Assembly (NCBI RefSeq): GCF_014077005.1
Contig: NZ_JACGVC010000044.1
Location: 496,001 to 560,000 of the forward strand
DNA: 64,000 nt
Source: Colwellia sp. MB3u-45
Lineage (GTDB): Bacteria > Pseudomonadota > Gammaproteobacteria > Enterobacterales > Alteromonadaceae
Reading direction: 5' to 3'
Numbering within the stretch: position 1 is the stretch's first letter; the number at the start of each line of letters is the position of its first letter. Below the pieces are notes generated by a model. It did no database searches and was not told the DNA's origin. It saw only the letters and a program-made list of their open reading frames with translations. Made by a program: the position numbers and the translations under genes. Positions 35,513-45,221 of this stretch are shown here, in pieces.

Positions 35513-37612
35513 ATGTTTAAATTATCATTCAAAATAAAAACCATTATTGGTATCGCACTTATCGAAACTTTTTTTCTATTGATATTGGTGTTAGAAAGTC
35601 GATCAATTTTATATGAAACTATTGAATTTGACATCAAAGAACGTGCACACAACATTTCTACGTTATTAGCGACAGCATCAGTAGATGCCGTTGTTTCTGA
35701 AGATATTGCCACACTTGAGTCAATTGTAGAGTCAGCAATGATAACCTCGAATATTCTTTATATTAAGATACGAGGTTTAGATGGAGTATTAGCAGAGCGA
35801 GGTGAGCAAGCTTTTTTAGATCGTAAATTTAAGGCCGATAACTCTATCGCTGAAAGTGAAATAGACCAAAGTTTTGATACCTTTTCAGAGATATTTGTTG
35901 AAGGTTATCGATTTGGCCGTGTGGAAGTTGGACTTTCTTTAGCAGAGCAGAAGGCCATCATTAAAGCCGCAACACATAGCTTAACCACCATAGCGCTAAT
36001 AGAACTAATGTTTGTAGGGCTATTTTCATTACTGCTTGGTATAACACTCACCAAACGCCTTATATTATTGCAGGAGGCGGCGGTCAAGATGTCTCAAGGT
36101 GAAACGGGTTTACAAATTCCTCTTGCAGGTAATGATGAGCTAACAGATGCATCGCGGGCTTTTAATTTGATGTCGACTAAAATTTCAGCAGTCACTCAGA
36201 CGTTGAAATCTGATAACGCTCGCATGGATGCCATCATGAATACCGCGACAGATGCTATTTTTATGATCAGTTTAGACGGTGTAGTTCATTCTATGAATAG
36301 AGCGACTTATGTTCTTTTTGGTGTTCAAGAACAAGATATTATTGGCCAGAGTATGTTCGATTTTATTCCTGAACTGCATTTATGTGACATAGAATCATCG
36401 ACAGTTAGGCATGTACAGCGTATTAATGGCGTTACCTTTAAGGGGAAAAAAATTCCCCTAGAAATTCATTCAAGTGGCATGGAGTTCAATAATCAACACT
36501 ATATTGTGGGTGTAATACGGGATCTAACGACTATAAATCAGCTCAAAGTTGAATTAGAAGCGGTATTTAACTTAAGTCCCAATGGTTTTTTAATTCTTGC
36601 TAAAGATCTGTCTATTTCATATGTGAATCCAGCGTTCTACGCCATGTTTTCGTTAGTAACAGACTGTTTAAATGATCATGACTGGGAATGTTTTAAAGGG
36701 GTAATAGCTAAGTCAATGGACCATGAACAGCATAAAGATATGAAACTATTAGACGAGTTATACACTGAAAATATTTTGTATTTAAAATTACCGGTAGAAA
36801 AAATATTACGTGTCTCTCGACAAAAAATAGATAAAACTGATGTCGACTCTTCAGATATATTATTTTTTGTTGATATTACGCATGAAAGCATTGTAGATAA
36901 AATGAAAAGTGAGTTTTTAACGTCAGCGGCACATGAACTTCGCACTCCTTTAGCCAGTGTCATGGGTTTTAGTGAACTGTTAACCCTTTGCGATTATGGC
37001 CCAGAAAAAACCAAAGAAATGGCCGGAAGTATCAATAAACAATCAAAGCGTCTCAAACAGATAGTGGATGACTTAATCGATGTTGCCAGTATAGAAAATA
37101 AAACGCTGGGTATGCTTGATATGGTTCAAGACACCTTAAAAATAACGCTAACTGAACTCTGTGACGAATTTTCTGGCAGTGATAACTTTCATACTATCGA
37201 CTTACAGCAACCAAAATACTGGCCTCTTATTGAATTTGACTCATCTAAAATACGTCAGATTATCTCTAACATATTGAATAATTCATACCGATATTCTCCA
37301 AACAGCTCAGTTGTGAAAGTTTACACCACAATGAAAGTAACAGAAAAAACATCAGAATTTGGGGTGATAATTGAAGATAACGGTATAGGAATGACAGCAG
37401 AGCAATTATCCCATATAGGTGAGCGGTTCTACAGAGCTGATACCTCTGGAAATATACCGGGCACAGGTTTGGGCATAAGCTTAGTTAAAGACCTTATAAA
37501 TATGCACAATGGACGATTTGAAATAACAAGTATCATTGGACAAGGCACAATTGTAACGCTTTGGCTGCCTAATATAATCATGAATCACGTTAAGCTAGAT
37601 AAGGTCTTATGA
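35513..37612 (+). CDS. Membrane-bound PAS histidine kinase
   Basis: A 699-residue sensor kinase. Membrane segments lie at about 10-31 and 157-180 and enclose a periplasmic domain of about 125 residues. HAMP follows (about 180-235), then two PAS-like domains (about 240-345 and 350-450), HisKA with H474 in AAHELRTPLAS, and a HATPase domain with NILNNSYRYSP, DNGIGM and GTGLGISLV. Its catalytic half is clearly paralogous to that of the repeat kinase at 27835. It is flanked by the PhnD-like protein gene (15-base gap) and the porin gene (ATGA overlap), so the three are probably one operon. Confidence 0.92.
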   Translation: MFKLSFKIKTIIGIALIETFFLLILVLESRSILYETIEFDIKERAHNISTLLATASVDAVVSEDIATLESIVESAMITSNILYIKIRGLDGVLAERGEQAFLDRKFKADNSIAESEIDQSFDTFSEIFVEGYRFGRVEVGLSLAEQKAIIKAATHSLTTIALIELMFVGLFSLLLGITLTKRLILLQEAAVKMSQGETGLQIPLAGNDELTDASRAFNLMSTKISAVTQTLKSDNARMDAIMNTATDAIFMISLDGVVHSMNRATYVLFGVQEQDIIGQSMFDFIPELHLCDIESSTVRHVQRINGVTFKGKKIPLEIHSSGMEFNNQHYIVGVIRDLTTINQLKVELEAVFNLSPNGFLILAKDLSISYVNPAFYAMFSLVTDCLNDHDWECFKGVIAKSMDHEQHKDMKLLDELYTENILYLKLPVEKILRVSRQKIDKTDVDSSDILFFVDITHESIVDKMKSEFLTSAAHELRTPLASVMGFSELLTLCDYGPEKTKEMAGSINKQSKRLKQIVDDLIDVASIENKTLGMLDMVQDTLKITLTELCDEFSGSDNFHTIDLQQPKYWPLIEFDSSKIRQIISNILNNSYRYSPNSSVVKVYTTMKVTEKTSEFGVIIEDNGIGMTAEQLSHIGERFYRADTSGNIPGTGLGISLVKDLINMHNGRFEITSIIGQGTIVTLWLPNIIMNHVKLDKVL

Positions 37613-38949
37613 TGAAACTAAATATATTAATACTTATCAGTATGTTGCTCCTGTTAACTGGGACAGCGGCTCAGGCCAGTTCAGAAATTGAAACACTGAT
37701 AGATATGCTGCATCAAAATGGCACTATCAGTGATGCTCAGTACGCTCGCTTACAAGCTGAGTTAGGAGAGCGTAAGGTAAAAAGTAACCAACAAGTTGTA
37801 AGCTTAGACAAACAAGGAGTACAAGCGAAAAAATCGTCTGATGTTGAGGTGTCAGTAAAGGGGGCTGTAAGCGTTAAAACACCTGATGGTGCTTTTACAA
37901 CAAAAATTGGTGCACGTGTTATGGCCGATGCCGCCGCTTATAAAAATGACAATAACACCATGGGTGATGGTACTAAAATCAGGCGGGCTCGTATGTCATT
38001 GCAAGGAAAGATGTATCATGACTGGGCTTATAAGTTTGAATATGACTTTGCGACGGGTGAAATTAAAGGTATTGCTGATGCATTTGTTGAATATCAAGGC
38101 CTAGATGCAATGTCAGTCAGAGTCGGTAATATGAAAGACCCCTTCAGTCTACAATTTCAAATGAATGCAAACTATAACTTATTTATGGAGCGCTCACTAA
38201 CCAACGGTCTTAACACTGGGCGTCATATAGGAGCTATGGTATTTACCAATAGAAAAAATTGGACAGCATCCGCTGGATTATTTGGAGAAGCCGTACAAAC
38301 AGTAGGCAAAGAAAAGGACGAAGGCTGGGGATTGGGTAGCCGAGTTACCTATGCACCGATTAATAGTAAAGGTTCCTTGCTACATTTGGCAGTATCAGCA
38401 AATTATCGTGATGCAGGCGAGGTGGCTATATTGCGTTTTAAGCAACAGCCTGAAAGTAACGTGTCGGGTATTAATATCGTCGATACTGGCAATATAGCCA
38501 AGGTAGATTTTCATTCAAAATATGGCTTGGAAGTTGCGATGGTATCAGGGCCACTCTCTGTTCAATCAGAATATGTTGCTGCATCGGTTAGCCGCTATAG
38601 TGCTCCCAGTTTGGCTTTTAATAGTTGGTATATTCAAACCGGCTATCTATTAACCGGTGAATCACGTCAATATAGACAAGGTAAGTTTGGCAAGATAACA
38701 CCTAACTCTAGTGTGGGTAATGGTGGTATAGGTGCTTGGGAACTTGGCTTGCGTTACAGTACTATTAATTTAAATGACCAAAATATTATGGGTGGTGAAG
38801 CCAACAGTTTAACTTTAGGTGTTAATTGGTTTGCCACTTCGACCATCAGGTTTTCAGCTAACTATATTAATGTTTTACAGGTAAATGGTGGTCCTCTTGA
38901 ATCTGTTCATCCTGATATAATTCAGCTGAGAAGCCAATGGGCATTTTAA
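37609..38949 (+). CDS. Phosphate-selective porin O/P family protein
   Basis: A 446-residue outer-membrane porin with a signal peptide (about 1-24), a short N-terminal helical segment (ETLIDMLHQNGTISDAQYARLQAEL, about 26-50) as in OprP/OprO-type porins, and a beta-barrel ending in the aromatic QWAF. Family segments RRARMSLQGKMYHDWAYKFEYDF and VRVGNMKDPFSLQ are visible. It is translationally coupled to the kinase by a 4-base overlap. Uptake of phosphate or a related oxyanion is plausible and fits the PhnD-like neighbour. Confidence 0.88.
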   Translation: MMKLNILILISMLLLLTGTAAQASSEIETLIDMLHQNGTISDAQYARLQAELGERKVKSNQQVVSLDKQGVQAKKSSDVEVSVKGAVSVKTPDGAFTTKIGARVMADAAAYKNDNNTMGDGTKIRRARMSLQGKMYHDWAYKFEYDFATGEIKGIADAFVEYQGLDAMSVRVGNMKDPFSLQFQMNANYNLFMERSLTNGLNTGRHIGAMVFTNRKNWTASAGLFGEAVQTVGKEKDEGWGLGSRVTYAPINSKGSLLHLAVSANYRDAGEVAILRFKQQPESNVSGINIVDTGNIAKVDFHSKYGLEVAMVSGPLSVQSEYVAASVSRYSAPSLAFNSWYIQTGYLLTGESRQYRQGKFGKITPNSSVGNGGIGAWELGLRYSTINLNDQNIMGGEANSLTLGVNWFATSTIRFSANYINVLQVNGGPLESVHPDIIQLRSQWAF

Positions 38950-39010
38950 TCGAATTTCCCTGCTTAATATAAGTTTGGTTATTGCTTGCGTTTAGCCAAC
39001 AACTAAGTTG

Positions 39011-39067
39011 GCAAGCTCATTTGGTAAGAGCTTGCGATATATAAAGGCAATCGCAAGCCTTATTTTT
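39011..39067. terminator. Overlapping hairpins between convergent genes
   Basis: GCAAGCTC (39011-39018) can pair with GAGCTTGC (39028-39035). That second segment, read as GCTTGCGAT (39030-39038), can instead pair with ATCGCAAGC (39050-39058), which is followed by CTTATTTTT. The two folds exclude each other. The second resembles an intrinsic terminator for the porin operon. Confidence 0.6.
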
Positions 39068-39090
39068 CTGCTGTGTGTTTATGACACGAA

Positions 39091-40374
39091 TTAACTCTCT
39101 TGATTAATACTTGGCGTTACCAGCTCAGTTTTACTGATCACTAACTCGATGGTTGAAAAAAGCGCCTGATTTGGATATCCATCAGCAATCAGTTGATGTT
39201 GTAGTTGAAATGAGCGAATGGCATCTCTACTTTTAGGCCCCCAAATACCATCGGGTTTACCTGTTTTAAATCCCAAGCTATTGAGTTGGCTTTGGAGGTT
39301 TTTCATTTGGACAACACTAAAGGGTTTGATCTGCGTTTGCGCTTTGTTAAAAAGTTCGATGCCTTTAGCGCCAACTAATTTATTAGCTAATATGCCAACG
39401 GATAAGGCATAACTTTTTGAAAGATTCCAGGTCATAATGACATTGAAATTAGGGTAGAGTAAAAATGCTGGCCCTTTATGGCCTGAGGGTAGATAAAGCT
39501 CAGCCTGAATATCATAAGTGGGTAAGGCTTGCTGGTTGGTTTGTTGAACACCTAACTGCTGAAAATAATTCAGCGGGTAATATTGATCAAAAGCGACTTT
39601 GTCAAAGGCAAAGTTTTTCGGTAATCTAACTTCTCTGCCCCAACGCTCTTTTGACTGCCAACCTATTTTATTTAAGTAATTAGCCGCTGTGGTTAAAGCG
39701 TCAACCTCACTTTGCCAAACATCTACTTTTCCATCGTTGTCAGCATCAACCGCATATTTTAACAATGCGGTCGGCATAAACTGCATATGACCCATAGCAC
39801 CGGCCCAAGAGCCTTTTAGCTGCTCAACAGAGACCTGCTTACGCTCTATTAAGGTGAATAAGTTTAATAGTTCTAGGGTGAAAAACTCACTACGGCGTTG
39901 ATCACAAGCTAAGGTTGCCAAGGCATTTAATACCGACATTTTACCTTTGTGCTTGCCAAAAACAGTTTCTAAGCCCCAAAAAGACACTAAATATTGGCGG
40001 GGAATACCGTATTCTTTTTCTAACTTATCAAATAACGCTTTGTTATTTTTTAACTTTTCTTTACCGACACGAAGATGGTAAGCACTAACTCTTGCCTTAA
40101 TATATTGCTCAAAGGTTTGCGTAAACTCAGGTTGTTTTTTATCTAACGCAATAACGCGCTTGATGGGGGTGATATTATCAATAACCGTTTCAGTTATATA
40201 AGTAGAAAATCCTGCGGTTTCAGCGCGTTGCGCTAAATTAACTTTACATTGGAGAAAGTTTTCATCAGCAATCGTCGCATTGGCCAGCATAGGAAAAAAT
40301 AGACAGATGATGATTAATTTTTGATAACTAAAAAAATTAACACTTTGTTTAACAAAAGGGTTTGATGAGTTCAT
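39091..40374 (-). CDS. Lytic murein transglycosylase (MltB family) with peptidoglycan-binding domain
   Basis: A 427-residue envelope enzyme that cleaves the MurNAc-GlcNAc bond with formation of 1,6-anhydromuramic acid. The N-terminal signal or anchor is about residues 18-35, without a clear lipobox. The GH103/SLT-3 domain (about 38-330) has the catalytic E136 in FWGLETVFGKHKG, and GSWAGAMGHMQFMPT follows. A C-terminal PG_binding_1 domain (about 352-410) contains LQSQLNSLGFKTGKPDGIWG and RDAIRSFQ. This layout fits the periplasmic MltB-like proteins of Alteromonadales. It is a single-gene unit. Confidence 0.92.
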   Translation of the reverse strand: MNSSNPFVKQSVNFFSYQKLIIICLFFPMLANATIADENFLQCKVNLAQRAETAGFSTYITETVIDNITPIKRVIALDKKQPEFTQTFEQYIKARVSAYHLRVGKEKLKNNKALFDKLEKEYGIPRQYLVSFWGLETVFGKHKGKMSVLNALATLACDQRRSEFFTLELLNLFTLIERKQVSVEQLKGSWAGAMGHMQFMPTALLKYAVDADNDGKVDVWQSEVDALTTAANYLNKIGWQSKERWGREVRLPKNFAFDKVAFDQYYPLNYFQQLGVQQTNQQALPTYDIQAELYLPSGHKGPAFLLYPNFNVIMTWNLSKSYALSVGILANKLVGAKGIELFNKAQTQIKPFSVVQMKNLQSQLNSLGFKTGKPDGIWGPKSRDAIRSFQLQHQLIADGYPNQALFSTIELVISKTELVTPSINQES

Positions 40375-40806
40375 GAATGAAGCTTCCTTAGCTCAAAGTA
40401 AAGTTGAAAACGAAACTGAAAAATATAATACCATCGTTAGATTGAAAAAATAAAAATAAAAGTAAAGAAATTCACTAAAGCACCCCAGTGAGCCCAAATA
40501 ACTAGGCTAAAATAAATGCCGCTTGATGCCTCTTTGTTAGTTGCAGCACTCTGACCTCAAACAATAAAATAAAGGTTAAATGGGCAAGGTAAGTGAGTTG
40601 AAAAGGGTGCTTTATATTATTGACAGAATAGGGCATTAATTTAATAGAATTGGTATAATTTCACCCTGAGTAATTTCTCCCTGTATAAGGCTGGTAATGC
40701 TAGCCACAAATTATCTGATATAGCCGGACTATAGCCTGACTGTAGCCTTGTGGTATATCAAGCTGGGAATACAGTTCTAATCCTAATCTAAAGGCAATGT
40801 CAGTTC
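40375..40806. other. Noncoding stretch between divergent genes
   Basis: About 430 bases between the transglycosylase gene and the PhyH gene. I see promoter-like AT-rich sequence but no gene, repeat or clear operator. Confidence 0.4.
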
Positions 40807-41589
40807 ATGGTAGAAAATAGGAATCAATTGCAGCGCAATTATGACCAGCAAGGTTATTTTGTTATTAGAAATTATTTCACGGTGGCTGAAATTGCAGAGC
40901 TTAGAGCTGTGGTATTAAAGTTTCATCAGTTATGGCAACAAGACAATGCAAAATTTTATCAGGAGGAGGCTTTCAACTCTTCGTTAATTACGGGCAGTGA
41001 GTATTTAGCCTTTGATGATAGGGTGCAGCTGTTTAATTTTATCAGTTCAAAAAAAATCATGGATGTTGTCGAGGCGATTGTCGCGAATAATCCTGCCTTT
41101 ATGAATACGCAATTATTTTTTAATCCAGTTAACCTCAAACAAAAAGATTTTTGGCATCGAGACTGTCAATATGATCATGATGTTGCAGGGCAAAAGCTTG
41201 CTATAAAGCAGACACAAGTATTACATCTTCGTGTGCCATTATTTGATGAACTTGGCATGGAACTCGTGCCGGGTACTCATAAGCGCTGGGATAATGATGA
41301 AGAATTTAATGTCCGCCAAGAAGAAAAAGGCAGCCTTAGTAGTGACGACCTAGCTAGTGGTGAAAAAATTAAGCTAGCGGCGGGTGATTTGTTAGTTTTT
41401 TCAGCTGATATGATCCACCGTGGTTTATACGGATTAGACCGATTAGCGTTAGATATTTTAGTGTTTGATTCAGCCGGCGATTTTGCAGATTATGTTGATG
41501 ACGATTGTTTGCCTGATAGCTTAATGTTAGATAAAATTGACGATCCCAGGTTATTTATTAATACCCTTAACTTAAAGTCGAACAGCTAA
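40807..41589 (+). CDS. Phytanoyl-CoA dioxygenase (PhyH) family protein
   Basis: A 260-residue Fe(II)/2-oxoglutarate oxygenase. The facial triad is visible: WHRD near residue 117 supplies His and Asp, and the distal His is in FSADMIHRGLYG near residue 203, followed by an arginine for 2-oxoglutarate. VPGTHKRWDNDEE is also typical. Bacterial PhyH proteins hydroxylate many small molecules, so the substrate is open. The gene is monocistronic. Confidence 0.85.
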   Translation: MVENRNQLQRNYDQQGYFVIRNYFTVAEIAELRAVVLKFHQLWQQDNAKFYQEEAFNSSLITGSEYLAFDDRVQLFNFISSKKIMDVVEAIVANNPAFMNTQLFFNPVNLKQKDFWHRDCQYDHDVAGQKLAIKQTQVLHLRVPLFDELGMELVPGTHKRWDNDEEFNVRQEEKGSLSSDDLASGEKIKLAAGDLLVFSADMIHRGLYGLDRLALDILVFDSAGDFADYVDDDCLPDSLMLDKIDDPRLFINTLNLKSNS

Positions 41590-41812
41590 TATTTTAAAAA
41601 TACCCTTAGCTGTGCAGTGCGAGTTCAGTAGGCACTTAAGGTTAGAGCTTGACGCATGACTTTTGATTTACTCGCTGTTATGCACTACTAATGGCGTGAA
41701 AGTTAGCTGTTGTTATCAGTGGTATTCAGATAGAATTCGGCCCTTACTTTTTAGCGACTGGCAAAAAAGTAAGCGTTAACGCTCAGCAACTTCCTATTTT
41801 TTCTAAAACGGC

Positions 41813-42694
41813 ATGAAACAAACAATGAATGATAAAACAATAGTAACTCATAACGGTAATTTTCATGCGGATGATGTTTTCAGTATCGCTGCACTTAAAA
41901 GCATTCTTCCTGCTTTTACTCTTATACGTACACGAGATTTAGCCGTTATCGCCAAGGCTGATATTGTGATTGATGTAGGTGGTGAATATAATCCAGATGC
42001 AGGCCGCTTTGATCATCATCAACGTGGCGGCGCAGGTGAGCGTGAAAATGGTATTCCTTATTCTTCATTTGGTTTAATTTGGCAAAAGTATGGTCTAGAA
42101 ATATGCCACGGTGATGCAGATGTTGCTAAGTCGCTTGATACAGGTTTGGTATCAACCATCGACGCTATTGATTGTGGTCATGTTCAAGGGGTTTCAACCG
42201 GTATTAGCCTGAGCCAAACTATTTCAATGTTTAACCCAACGTGGCAAGAAGACAGTCATTTTGATCTTTGTTTTGATGAAGCGGTAGAGTTTGCCTCGCG
42301 AGTTTTAGCCCGTTTTATTGCTTCTGCAAGCGGTGGCATTAATGCTAAATCAATTGTGGCGAAAGCTGTTGAGAACGCAGCAGACCCAAGGGTTATCGTA
42401 TTAGAAAAATACACGCCTTGGAAAACAACTGTTCACACGCTATCTAAAGAAGCCTTGTATGTGATTTATCCGTCGGGATCTGGACCCTTTAGAATTCAAA
42501 CGGTACCGGTTGAACTAGGCTCATTTGAAGATCGCAAACCATTGCCTAAAGCCTGGGCCGGTTTAGCGGATCAAGCACTACAAGAAGTCAGCGGTATTGA
42601 TGACGCTATGTTTTGTCATAATGGTTTATTTATTGCCGGTGCACAATCGTTTGAAAGTGTGATGAAAATGGCCGCTATAGCACTAGCAGAATAA
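41813..42694 (+). CDS. MYG1 family protein (UPF0160)
   Basis: A 293-residue protein with the full MYG1 pattern: THNGNFHADDVFSIAAL near residue 12, DVGGEYNPDAGRFDHHQRGGAGER near residue 58, and DAIDCGH near residue 120. The histidine and aspartate motifs recall DHH phosphoesterases. Eukaryotic MYG1 is reported to be a 3'-5' RNA exonuclease, so a nuclease role here is by homology. Two ATGs four codons apart are possible starts. It is convergent with the class III aminotransferase gene. Confidence 0.88.
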   Translation: MKQTMNDKTIVTHNGNFHADDVFSIAALKSILPAFTLIRTRDLAVIAKADIVIDVGGEYNPDAGRFDHHQRGGAGERENGIPYSSFGLIWQKYGLEICHGDADVAKSLDTGLVSTIDAIDCGHVQGVSTGISLSQTISMFNPTWQEDSHFDLCFDEAVEFASRVLARFIASASGGINAKSIVAKAVENAADPRVIVLEKYTPWKTTVHTLSKEALYVIYPSGSGPFRIQTVPVELGSFEDRKPLPKAWAGLADQALQEVSGIDDAMFCHNGLFIAGAQSFESVMKMAAIALAE

Positions 42695-42783
42695 GCCTAG
42701 CACTTGTTAAGATAAAGTCTTAAGAGGTTAAATTAACTGTATTTAAGGTAAATAAATTAGCTTAAATACAGTTAAACAACGAT

Positions 42784-44109
42784 TTACTGCGCGTTAATAG
42801 CGGCTTGCATAGATTGCTCTGCTACTTGTTCTAACCAAGCAAAGTCTATTGTTTGGTGAGCTTCACAAATAAACCAAGGTTCGCGTGAATCAGGCTCTAA
42901 CATCACACCATTGTCGATTAAATTAAGCGCGAATTGGGTATATAAGTCGCTGTTAGTTTTTTTCCAGTCACGATAGTTTTGCGGTACTTTAGCGCCAAAG
43001 TGCACACCAAACATAGCATTTGGGCCAGCAAAACAATGTTCAATATCAAACTTGCTAAAAACACGAGAAAGTAAGGTTTGAATTTTTTGCCCTACATGGT
43101 CGATAGTTTCAAGCGCATCAGTTTCTTTGAGTATCGTTAATGTTGCTTTTGCCGCACTTAATGCCACCATGTTAGCGGTATAAGTTCCGCCATGAGTTAC
43201 GCCATTTTTGTCAAAAGAAATAGCGCCCATTACTTCGGCTTTACCACCAAAAGCAGCGACAGGATAGCCATTGCCCATGGCTTTAGCGTAAGTGGTAATA
43301 TCAGCGTGGATGTTATATAAAGCTTGAACACCACCTTTAGCGACACGAAAACCCGTTTTTACTTCGTCCATAATCAGTAAAGCGCCGTTGGCATCACAAA
43401 TGTCACGTAGTTTTTGCATGTACCCTTGCGTTGATGCAATAGAGCCACAATTGCCCATAATAGGTTCAATTAAAATAGCGGCTATGTCATCACCATGTTC
43501 GGCAAATACAGCGTCAAGGGCATTAAAATCGTTGAGCGGCACACTCACTTGATGTTCGCGGGTGCTTTGTGGAATGCCGGCGCCAAAAGGAATGATTTCA
43601 GGCGAGTTTATATCGTCTGCATCCCAGTTATCCACGTCAGATTTCCACATCACTTCATCATGTAGGCCATGAAAACCGCCTTCAACCACAACAATCTTAT
43701 TGCGCTGGGTATAACCCCTAGCAGTGCGCACAGCACCAATAACCGCTTCAGTACCTGAATTGGCAAAACGCATTTTGTCGATGTTAGGACAAAGTGATTT
43801 CACTAACTCAACCACGTCAGAGTCAAGCCCGGTAGAAAAGCCAGAAATAGTACCCACATCAGTAATGGCACTAATAACAGCGTTATCAACACGTTCATCA
43901 CGATAGCCTAAAATAATAGGGCCGTAGGCTAAACGAAAATCAACAAAGGTTTGCTCGTCGCAATCGGTTACTGTGCAGCCTTTCATGCTACTCAAAAATA
44001 CGGTATTTTCTTCTCCCCAATAACGGTAGCTATCGGCAACACCTAACGGCATATTGGTGTGGGCTCTTTTGAGCATTTTGGTACTATTGGGTTTGTTTTT
44101 TTTGGTCAT
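42784..44109 (-). CDS. Class III aminotransferase (glutamate-1-semialdehyde aminomutase-like)
   Basis: About 441 residues, a PLP fold type I enzyme. Visible are FANSGTEAVIGAVRTARGYT near residue 115, GGFHGLHDEV, LIMDEVKTGFR near residue 240 and the PLP lysine in TTYAKAMGNGYPVAAFGG near residue 270. It resembles HemL-like transaminases, but the genomic place next to porin, BCCT and bet genes suggests a catabolic or osmolyte role, not haem synthesis. I chose the ATG at 44109 because GGAA lies about eight bases upstream. An in-frame TTG lies at 44121. Confidence 0.85.
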   Translation of the reverse strand: MTKKNKPNSTKMLKRAHTNMPLGVADSYRYWGEENTVFLSSMKGCTVTDCDEQTFVDFRLAYGPIILGYRDERVDNAVISAITDVGTISGFSTGLDSDVVELVKSLCPNIDKMRFANSGTEAVIGAVRTARGYTQRNKIVVVEGGFHGLHDEVMWKSDVDNWDADDINSPEIIPFGAGIPQSTREHQVSVPLNDFNALDAVFAEHGDDIAAILIEPIMGNCGSIASTQGYMQKLRDICDANGALLIMDEVKTGFRVAKGGVQALYNIHADITTYAKAMGNGYPVAAFGGKAEVMGAISFDKNGVTHGGTYTANMVALSAAKATLTILKETDALETIDHVGQKIQTLLSRVFSKFDIEHCFAGPNAMFGVHFGAKVPQNYRDWKKTNSDLYTQFALNLIDNGVMLEPDSREPWFICEAHQTIDFAWLEQVAEQSMQAAINAQ

Positions 44110-44374
44110 AAGAGGTTCCAATCAAACTGATTTATTTCAATATTTGGACTATAAATTTAATGCTCGAGATAATACAGGGATAGTGCCAAGTCAGGAAGCG
44201 CTAGTTACATTTTTTCGAGACATAAGGCTGAAGGTTACTTTTTCTTAGCCAAAGTTTGCAGCTCAAGTGTTCAGTGAAAATTTCAGCTAAATTTATTACT
44301 GCACTTTAAGCCGTTAACCAATTAGTCGTTAACCAAAGCGGCGCTTTAGTATGAACAGCAAAATAAGTGCATAA

Positions 44375-44409
44375 AAAAAGCCCTTACCTATTACAGGTAA
44401 GGGCTTTTT
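44375..44409. terminator. Strong bidirectional terminator
   Basis: AAAAAGCCCTTACCT (44375-44389), five-base loop, AGGTAAGGGCTTTTT (44395-44409): a perfect 15-bp stem with A and T runs. It lies about 90 bases downstream of the TorF-type porin gene on the minus strand, so it most likely ends the BCCT-porin transcript. Confidence 0.93.
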
Positions 44410-44497
44410 AATTAGCGAACAGCTATTATAAAATTAATCCTTGTTCGCTAAAATGATCAACCTAAGGTGATCAAGCTCAGTTTTGTAAACTTCGCTA

Positions 44498-45217
44498 CTA
44501 TAAACCGAAAGTACGAGATACAGATAAAACAATGCGTGAATCTGCACTATCCATATCCATATTGGTATCTTCAAGTGCTAGGTTAAAATCAAAGCCTTCA
44601 TAACTAGTCATATATTCAACACGAGCATGATTGTACGCGTCATTACCATTCCATGACCATTCATTAACATCGCTTGATGTTGAACGATCGAAACTGGCTC
44701 TAACATTATGACCTGGTGCTACTTCAAAGGTATGAGCAATCATAGTGATATAATGCCCAGCATCAAGACCAAAATAGTCCCAGCTGTACCAAAAGTTTAA
44801 TTCGGTATTACCTACTGATGAAGTGTAGTTAAACTTGGCATAAGCCTCTGGATAATTATAAGTATCTGAAGCAGAATCACCGTGGTAGGTATAGTAAGCA
44901 ATACCCGCATCAAGGCCTGTTTTTTCGTCAAGTTGAAAGTAATTTCCTACGTAAACATCTAATTCAGCATTAGTGTCGTCAGCGCTGCCAAAATCTACGT
45001 TTGATGCCCAAGCGCCAGTATAAAAACCGTCAGCGCCTGCGTAATCTAAACTTGCTTGTAACGCAGGATCATTGCCTGTTTGGCTAACACCGTTAAAGGT
45101 ATAGTCAGAGGTTAAATTAACGGTTGTTGATACATCAGCTAATGCCGCTGAAGAAGTGGCTAGTAAAAAACTTGTTGCTAAGGCAATAATACTTTTATTC
45201 ATTATTTGTATACTCAT
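44498..45217 (-). CDS. TorF family putative porin
   Basis: A 239-residue outer-membrane protein with a signal peptide ending near ALAD, then VSTTVNLTSDYTFNGVSQTG, the hallmark of the TIGR02001/TorF family. The rest is amphipathic beta strands, and the C-terminal residues VSRTFGL fit a beta-barrel. It starts 4 bases after the BCCT stop, so the two are co-transcribed. A second ATG (45202) gives a shorter signal peptide and is a possible start. It probably allows outer-membrane passage of the compound taken up by the BCCT carrier. Confidence 0.87.
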   Translation of the reverse strand: MSIQIMNKSIIALATSFLLATSSAALADVSTTVNLTSDYTFNGVSQTGNDPALQASLDYAGADGFYTGAWASNVDFGSADDTNAELDVYVGNYFQLDEKTGLDAGIAYYTYHGDSASDTYNYPEAYAKFNYTSSVGNTELNFWYSWDYFGLDAGHYITMIAHTFEVAPGHNVRASFDRSTSSDVNEWSWNGNDAYNHARVEYMTSYEGFDFNLALEDTNMDMDSADSRIVLSVSRTFGL

Positions 45218-45221
45218 TTAA

